Notes under the pieces: model-generated
What the model saw: only the letters and a program-made list of their open reading frames with translations
The model's database searches: none
What the model was told of the DNA's origin: nothing
Position numbers and translations under genes: made by a program
NCBI GenBank assembly: GCA_947499955.1
Contig: CANMQI010000024.1
Span: 17,177-81,176, forward strand
Length of the DNA: 64,000 nucleotides
Reading direction: 5' to 3'
Source of the DNA: an uncultured Granulosicoccus sp.
GTDB taxonomy: Bacteria > Pseudomonadota > Gammaproteobacteria > Granulosicoccales > Granulosicoccaceae
Shown here: in pieces, positions 59,573 through 64,000 of the stretch
How positions within the stretch are numbered: the stretch's first letter is position 1
Layout: each line of letters starts with the position of its first letter

Positions 59573-61372
59573 TCAGAGCGCGAAATGCGCCTCGTCCAGA
59601 TCCATCAGGTTATCGGCACCGGAGACCATGGTGATGGCCAACGTACTGGTGCGTGGCAGCAGACGTTCCATGTAGAAGCGTGCCGTGAACAGCTTGGCCC
59701 GCAGGAATACCGCATCGCCTTCACCCGCTTCCAGCTTGCGCTCTGCGGCGACGGCCGCCTGGGCCCAGAAATAGGCCATGACGATGTAACCGGAGTACAT
59801 CAGGTAGTCCACCGATGCGGCGCCAGCCTCCTCCTTGTCCTGAATGGCGGCCATGCCGATGCGCTGGGTGATAGCGCCCCACTGCCTGTTGATCTCGGCC
59901 AGAGGACGGATATAACGTTGCAGGTTCGGCTCATCCTGGTATTGCTTGCAGAACTTGTGGATCTTTTTCGTATAGGCGCCCAACAAGGCGCCTCTGGAGC
60001 CCAGCACCTTGCGACCCAGCAGGTCGATGGCCTGGATACCGGTCGTACCCTCATAGATCATCGAGATACGGGCATCACGAACGTTCTGCTCCATGCCCCA
60101 CTCCTTGATATAGCCGTGACCGCCGAAGACCTGCAGGCCGAGATTGGCAGCTTCAAAACCGGTTTCGGTCAGGAAAGCCTTGGCGATGGGTGTCAGCAGC
60201 GCCAGTTCCTGCTCGGCCGCGGCACGCGCCTCTTCGCTGTCTGATTGGTGAGCGATATCGACCAGTTGCGCACAACGATAGATGAACATGCGACCGCCTT
60301 CGGCCAGCGCCTTCTGGGTCAGTAGCATGCGCCGAACATCCGGATGCACGATGATCGGATCAGCGGCCTTCTCTGGCGCGACCGCACCGGAGAGCGAACG
60401 CATCTGCAGACGATCCCGAGCATAGGCCAGAGAGCCCTGGAAGGCCAACTCGGCATGCGCCAGCCCCTGGATGGCCGTGCCGATGCGCGCCGTATTCATG
60501 AAGGTGAACATGCAGTTCAGCCCCCTGTTCGGAGGCCCGATCAGAAACCCCGTCGCCCCATCGAAATTCAGCACACAGGTGGCATTGCCATGAATCCCCA
60601 TCTTGTGCTCGATCGACCCGCAACTCACCTGGTTTCGGACACCCACTTCTCCATCGTCGGTCAGGGAGAACTTGGGCACGATGAACAGGGAGATGCCGCG
60701 CGTGCCCTTGGGCGCGTCCGGCAGGCGAGCCAGCACGATATGCACGATGTTGTCAGCCATGTCGTGCTCGCCGGCCGAGATGAAGATCTTCTGGCCGGTG
60801 ATGGCGTAACTGCCATCCTCATTGGGCTCGGCCCGAGTCTTCAACAGGCCCAGATCGGTGCCGCAGTGCGATTCTGTAAGACACATGGTGCCTGTCCACT
60901 CACCCGAGACCAGGCGTGTCAGATAGGCCTGTTGCTGGGCTTCGGTGCCGTGGGCTGCCAGTGTGTTCATGGCGCCGTGGGAGAGGCCCGGGTACATGGA
61001 CCAGGACCAATTGGCAGTGCCATTCATCTCGGAGAGCACCGTCCCCAGGGATTCAGGCAGGCCCTGACCACCGAGTGCTTCGGACTGCGTCATGGAAGGC
61101 CAGCCACCATCGACATATTGCTGATAGGCATCCCGGAAACCCTCAGGGGTGGTGACGTCTCCGTCCTTCCAGGTGCAACCCTGCTCGTCACCGACCGCAT
61201 TGAGGGGACTGAGCACATCGCGAGCGAACTTGCTTCCCTCTTCCAGAATCGCATCCACGACATCCGGCGTCGCATCCTCGCCACCCGGCAAGCCGGCATA
61301 GTGTTCATCGAACCCCAGAACATCCCGCATGGCAAAACGCATATCTTGCAGCGGTGGATTGTACGTGGTCAT
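59573..61372 (-). CDS. Acyl-CoA dehydrogenase with C-terminal extension (DmdC/FadE-like)
   Basis: A 599-residue flavoenzyme that makes the alpha-beta double bond in acyl-CoA. FAD- and substrate-binding blocks are MCLTESHCGTDLGLLKTRA, GQKIFISAGEHDM and EWGMEQNVRDARISMIYEGTTG, where the Glu of YEGTTG is in the catalytic position. The length and the C-terminal helical domain match the subgroup that includes 3-methylmercaptopropionyl-CoA dehydrogenase (DmdC) and long-chain enzymes. The adjacent fadBA favours general fatty-acid oxidation, but DMSP-type use by a marine bacterium is possible. Confidence 0.93.
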   Translation of the reverse strand: MTTYNPPLQDMRFAMRDVLGFDEHYAGLPGGEDATPDVVDAILEEGSKFARDVLSPLNAVGDEQGCTWKDGDVTTPEGFRDAYQQYVDGGWPSMTQSEALGGQGLPESLGTVLSEMNGTANWSWSMYPGLSHGAMNTLAAHGTEAQQQAYLTRLVSGEWTGTMCLTESHCGTDLGLLKTRAEPNEDGSYAITGQKIFISAGEHDMADNIVHIVLARLPDAPKGTRGISLFIVPKFSLTDDGEVGVRNQVSCGSIEHKMGIHGNATCVLNFDGATGFLIGPPNRGLNCMFTFMNTARIGTAIQGLAHAELAFQGSLAYARDRLQMRSLSGAVAPEKAADPIIVHPDVRRMLLTQKALAEGGRMFIYRCAQLVDIAHQSDSEEARAAAEQELALLTPIAKAFLTETGFEAANLGLQVFGGHGYIKEWGMEQNVRDARISMIYEGTTGIQAIDLLGRKVLGSRGALLGAYTKKIHKFCKQYQDEPNLQRYIRPLAEINRQWGAITQRIGMAAIQDKEEAGAASVDYLMYSGYIVMAYFWAQAAVAAERKLEAGEGDAVFLRAKLFTARFYMERLLPRTSTLAITMVSGADNLMDLDEAHFAL

Positions 61373-61749
61373 TGGCAGACACCCATAAATTTCAACTAAC
61401 GGAAGTGTCGGCCGAACGCAGCGCTAACTCAATGACGAATACCGGCTATTTCACTGACAAAATCGTTCACTCATGCCATTTCATGCTGTCTTAGCACCTT
61501 ATTTCAGCTAGTTACGCCAGCCATCTTGCGACAGAAAAATGACTTTATCGCCTGCGAGATTGGCTTGAGATATGGGTGTCTGCTGATTGGTTATCGTTCG
61601 CGAGTGTCGTCGTGGGATATGGGTGTCTGCTCATGGTGATCGCCCGTGAGATCCAGCACGAGACATGGGTGTCTGCTCATGAGGCAGAGCAGCGAAGCAG
61701 GATCATGACGGTGAACGCCTGCTCCGCGCCCTGGAAGCCTGCGGTTGGT
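61373..61749. promoter_or_regulatory. Intergenic region with three ATGGGTGTCTG elements upstream of the acyl-CoA dehydrogenase
   Basis: This 377-bp stretch lies upstream of the acyl-CoA dehydrogenase and downstream of the ion-channel gene; both are on the minus strand. No gene is convincing. It contains the dispersed element at 61572, 61619 and 61665, spaced 47 and 46 bp, and a fourth starts at 61752 within the end of the channel gene. The half nearer the dehydrogenase is A/T-richer than its surroundings and is the likely promoter. Confidence 0.6.
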
Positions 61750-61762
61750 TTATGGGTGTCTG
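61572..61762 (+). repeat. Spaced array of four ATGGGTGTCTG elements
   Basis: Exact copies start at 61572, 61619, 61665 and 61752, all in one orientation. The first three extend as CTGATTGG, CTCATGGT and CTCATGAG. The spacings are 47, 46 and 87 bp, about multiples of 45. The last copy, read antisense, supplies the channel's final residues and stop codon (Asn-Arg-His-Pro-stop). Confidence 0.85.
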
Positions 61763-62571
61763 TTCTCCAGCAGAGATTTGAGAGTGGCTATTTCGGCAGC
61801 CAGAGCGCGCACCTCGGCGCGGGTCAGGTCATGCTGATCTTCGACATGCCTGGCGTTGTCGACGTCGTGCTCGGCCTGAGTGGCATTGACGATGACTGCA
61901 ATGAACAGATTCAGCATGGTGAAGGTTGTCACCAGGATGAAGATGACGAAGAAGATCCAGGCGAAGGGATAGGCCTCGATAACCGGTCTGGCAATCCCCA
62001 TCGACCAACTTTCAAGCGTCATCACCTGGAACAGCGTGTAAGCCGTTTCTCCAAGACCGCCGAACCACTGAGGGAACTGACCGCCGAAGAGCCCGGTGGC
62101 AACGACCGCCGCCACATAGAAAATCAGCCCCATCAACAGCACCACGGAGCTCAGCCCGGGGATCGCACTGACCAGTCCGCCGACCACTCTGCGCATCGAA
62201 GGCATCAGAGTCAGAATACGCAGCACACGCAATACTCGTAATGTTCGCAATACAGCCAATGGACCGCTGGCTGGAATCAGCGCGATCGCCACCACGGCAA
62301 AGTCGAACAGGCTCCACGGGTCGCGAAAGAATCGTCCACCGTGGGCGATGATGCGCAGTGTCAGCTCTACCACGAACACGGCCAGTATCAGCATGTCCAA
62401 CGCCTTTAGCCAGCTCCCGTGCACCGCCATGATGCTCGGCGAGGTCTCCAGCCCCAGAATCACGGCGTTGATGACGATCAAGGTGATCAACGCGCGTTCG
62501 ACGGTCGATTGTGCGATCCAGCTACCCAGCTGTTGACGCCACGTTGAACGAGGTCGGGTTTCGGAAGTCAT
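61750..62571 (-). CDS. Voltage-gated ion channel, NaChBac-like
   Basis: A 273-residue inner-membrane channel subunit with six predicted transmembrane helices. The S4 voltage sensor shows regularly spaced arginines (LRTLRVLRVLRILTLMPSMR, near residues 105-125). The pore has the selectivity motif TLESWSM in FQVMTLESWSMGIARPV, the signature of bacterial sodium channels (NaChBac TLESWAS). S6 ends in a cytoplasmic coil (about 225-270, AEVRALAAEIATLKSLLEN) suited to tetramer assembly. The final five residues and stop come from the dispersed repeat element, so the tail has probably been altered by it. It lies between the AraC-type and dehydrogenase genes. Confidence 0.92.
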   Translation of the reverse strand: MTSETRPRSTWRQQLGSWIAQSTVERALITLIVINAVILGLETSPSIMAVHGSWLKALDMLILAVFVVELTLRIIAHGGRFFRDPWSLFDFAVVAIALIPASGPLAVLRTLRVLRVLRILTLMPSMRRVVGGLVSAIPGLSSVVLLMGLIFYVAAVVATGLFGGQFPQWFGGLGETAYTLFQVMTLESWSMGIARPVIEAYPFAWIFFVIFILVTTFTMLNLFIAVIVNATQAEHDVDNARHVEDQHDLTRAEVRALAAEIATLKSLLENRHP

Positions 62572-62655
62572 CGGTCTGAGGTATCAGCGGATTGAAAACG
62601 AACGCAGATGGTAGTTCAGCACCGCCTGCAATGGCACAGTCGGCAGAAAAAAACG

Positions 62656-63828
62656 CTACAGACTCGCGCGATAACCCGAGGGCGTGGTGCCGGTCCAGCG
62701 TCTGAACGCTCGAAAGAACGCACTGACCTCATCAAACCCCAACAACCCGGCTATTTCGGTATAGGTCAGCTCACTGGTCGCCAGATACTGCATGGCGGCC
62801 GCCTGTCTGCATTCGTCCTTCAATCGCTGAAAGGAAGTCCCTTCATCGAGCAGCTGCCGCCTGAGCGTACTCACCGACATGCCCAGCTGCTCACTGACCT
62901 GCCCAGCCCCTGGCAGGCGTCGCGACAGATCATCGCCGAAGATGCCCAGCACCCGATCACTCAGACGCTGATCGTGATAGGACGGCACGATCAATCGGTA
63001 AGGTGCAGACTTCAGAAACACCGACAACGATTGCTCGGACTGCACATTCGGCAGGTCCAGCACCGATTTTTCGAATCGAAGCAACGATTGCTCGCAGGCA
63101 AATTCCACCGGACACCGAAACAGCTTGCTCCATTGCCCACCATTTCCGGGTTTGTCGAAATTGAATTCAACCCGCTGCAAGGGCAACGAACGTCCGGCAA
63201 ACCAGCTCAGCAGGTTGTACCACATGAAAAGTGAGGTCCGAACGCGCATGGGCCCATCGGCATCCAGAATCTGCTTCAGGGTAAGACTGCTGTCCTCACT
63301 GACAGTGGCGAAACCCACCGCCACACTGTCATGCGCCGGCACGATCTGCGGCTTGATCGCCATCCCGTTGCAGATATCCAGAAATTCACCAGCCCGCTCG
63401 ATGACCGCACGCAGGTTGGGTCGATGAATGACACACAGGCACATCATCCTGAACGTGCCTGTCGCAACACGGCCACCGCTGACCATGCCCAACGATTCAT
63501 CCTTCAACAGCAACATGGCACGCTGATATAAACGACCAAACAGTGGTGCGGGCAGATGATTGCACGCCTCCAGCATCTCGAGCGCCACACCCTCCTCATC
63601 CGCAAACCGTCGAGGGTCATACCCCTGATCGGCAACGGCACGCAGCAACGCTCGCACATAGGATCCTGATATCAGGCCGCTGGTGATGGGGGGCTGGACC
63701 GCTGTCACGCAACAAGGAGCTCGCAGGGAATTTACAGCGCTCAAGCATAACGCTTCATGCGCGCTTTCGCCCACCGCAACTGCGCCCTTGCCTGTCCATG
63801 AATGAAACCGTTTCAGGTTGTCGGGCAT
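62656..63828 (-). CDS. AraC family transcriptional regulator
   Basis: A DNA-binding regulator of 390 residues. The N-terminal part (about 40-280) resembles the Arabinose_bd/DUF-type ligand domain of OruR/ArgR-like AraC proteins (SGLISGSYVRALLRAVADQG). The C-terminal 100 residues are the double helix-turn-helix: SEQLGMSVSTLRRQLLDEGT and ELTYTEIAGLLGFDEVSAFF, ending FRRWTGTTPSGYRASL. Such regulators often control neighbouring fatty-acid or lipid genes, here the dehydrogenase. Starts at ATG 63828 and GTG 63708 are both possible; the latter gives the usual family N-terminus. An octamer repeat lies about 100 bp upstream. Confidence 0.9.
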   Translation of the reverse strand: MPDNLKRFHSWTGKGAVAVGESAHEALCLSAVNSLRAPCCVTAVQPPITSGLISGSYVRALLRAVADQGYDPRRFADEEGVALEMLEACNHLPAPLFGRLYQRAMLLLKDESLGMVSGGRVATGTFRMMCLCVIHRPNLRAVIERAGEFLDICNGMAIKPQIVPAHDSVAVGFATVSEDSSLTLKQILDADGPMRVRTSLFMWYNLLSWFAGRSLPLQRVEFNFDKPGNGGQWSKLFRCPVEFACEQSLLRFEKSVLDLPNVQSEQSLSVFLKSAPYRLIVPSYHDQRLSDRVLGIFGDDLSRRLPGAGQVSEQLGMSVSTLRRQLLDEGTSFQRLKDECRQAAAMQYLATSELTYTEIAGLLGFDEVSAFFRAFRRWTGTTPSGYRASL

Positions 63829-63924
63829 TTCAGCAGTAGGGTATGTTTACTCGACCCTGTGTTACTTCTGACAGACGCAAGCTGAGGCATTGAAGAAATT
63901 TCTCCCCGTCGGGGGATGATGCGA

Positions 63925-64000
63925 CAACTCAACAACTCAACAACTCAACAACTCAACAACTCAACAACTCAACAACTCAACAACTCAACAACTCAACAAC
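63925..64000. repeat. CAACTCAA octamer array running off the window
   Basis: At least nine and a half perfect 8-bp units run from 63925 to the window end, so the true length is unknown. The array begins about 97 bp upstream of the AraC-type gene, in what should be its promoter region. Confidence 0.95.

Noticed and set aside
60344..61399. A 351-residue open frame antisense to the acyl-CoA dehydrogenase
   Set aside because: The opposite strand encodes an unmistakable dehydrogenase; the antisense protein is rich in His, Arg and Gln with no recognisable fold.
61572..61762. Spaced ATGGGTGTCTG copies considered as a CRISPR array
   Set aside because: The repeat is far shorter than CRISPR repeats, spacing is not constant over all copies, other copies are scattered in genes, and no cas gene is present.
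63925..64000. Octamer array considered as a CRISPR array
   Set aside because: The units are contiguous, 8 bp and perfect, with no spacers. The same holds for the 5-, 6-, 7-, 11- and 12-bp arrays.

Overview
The window is GC-rich, gene-dense bacterial chromosome. Its genes point to a free-living, probably marine gammaproteobacterium: a fadB-fadA pair, yejABEF, an ynjBCD-ynjF cluster, rnt, arfB, grxD, an iron/manganese superoxide dismutase, argD-argF, galE, tpm and a TfpX/TfpZ-type pilin accessory gene. I cannot fix the genus from sequence alone; a Granulosicoccus-like or other deep-branching gammaproteobacterium is a guess. I recognised no rRNA, tRNA, CRISPR array, insertion sequence or prophage. 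Nearly all of the window is explained by about 50 protein genes.

Layout. 1-4078 (minus): ynjB-ynjC-ynjD-ynjF, an ABC importer plus a CDP-alcohol phosphotransferase cut by the window edge. 4586-10442 (plus): yejABEF peptide importer, divergent from ynjB across a region with two tandem repeats. 10640-11620 (plus): lipoprotein with two DUF302 domains. 11869-13139 (minus): Rieske ferredoxin and membrane desaturase (MocE/MocD-like). 13390-14916 (plus): radical SAM protein. 14910-26671 (minus): one long same-strand run: AddB-like nuclease, AddA-like helicase-nuclease, tpm, a 28-residue membrane peptide, XpaC, TelA, an SPFH-GYF protein, and a zinc-ribbon membrane protein. 26798-27814 (plus): galE. 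27839-30057 (minus): membrane protein and Ser/Thr kinase with a cNMP-like domain. 30180-35559: rnt, arfB, then grxD and sodB (minus), then argD, argF and an unknown gene. 35596-40009: patatin, pilin accessory protein, outer-membrane barrel and polysaccharide-export protein. 40130-44256 (minus): pentaheme cytochrome lipoprotein and an ASH/beta-propeller secreted protein. 44444-47162: small exported protein, TTC38-like TPR protein and alpha/beta hydrolase. 47312-54952 (minus): M20 deacylase, oligopeptide ABC importer and a P1/NylC-like self-cleaving peptidase. 55123-55776: histidine phosphatase. 55997-63828 (minus): fadA, fadB, acyl-CoA dehydrogenase, NaChBac-like channel and AraC regulator.

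Two things stand out. First, the XpaC-TelA-SPFH/GYF-zinc-ribbon run joins parts that Bacillus carries in two separate operons (xpaC-yaaN and the PspA-linked ydj operon), adds a coupled 28-residue membrane peptide, and has no PspA. It is the best candidate here for a little-described membrane-stress system. Second, the window is rich in short direct repeats. Tandem arrays of 5, 6, 7, 8, 11 and 12 bp lie in promoters, in a protein linker and in a translation-start region. A separate dispersed 11-mer, ATGGGTGTCTG, occurs at least ten times exactly, clustered in the AddA-like gene and upstream of the acyl-CoA dehydrogenase.
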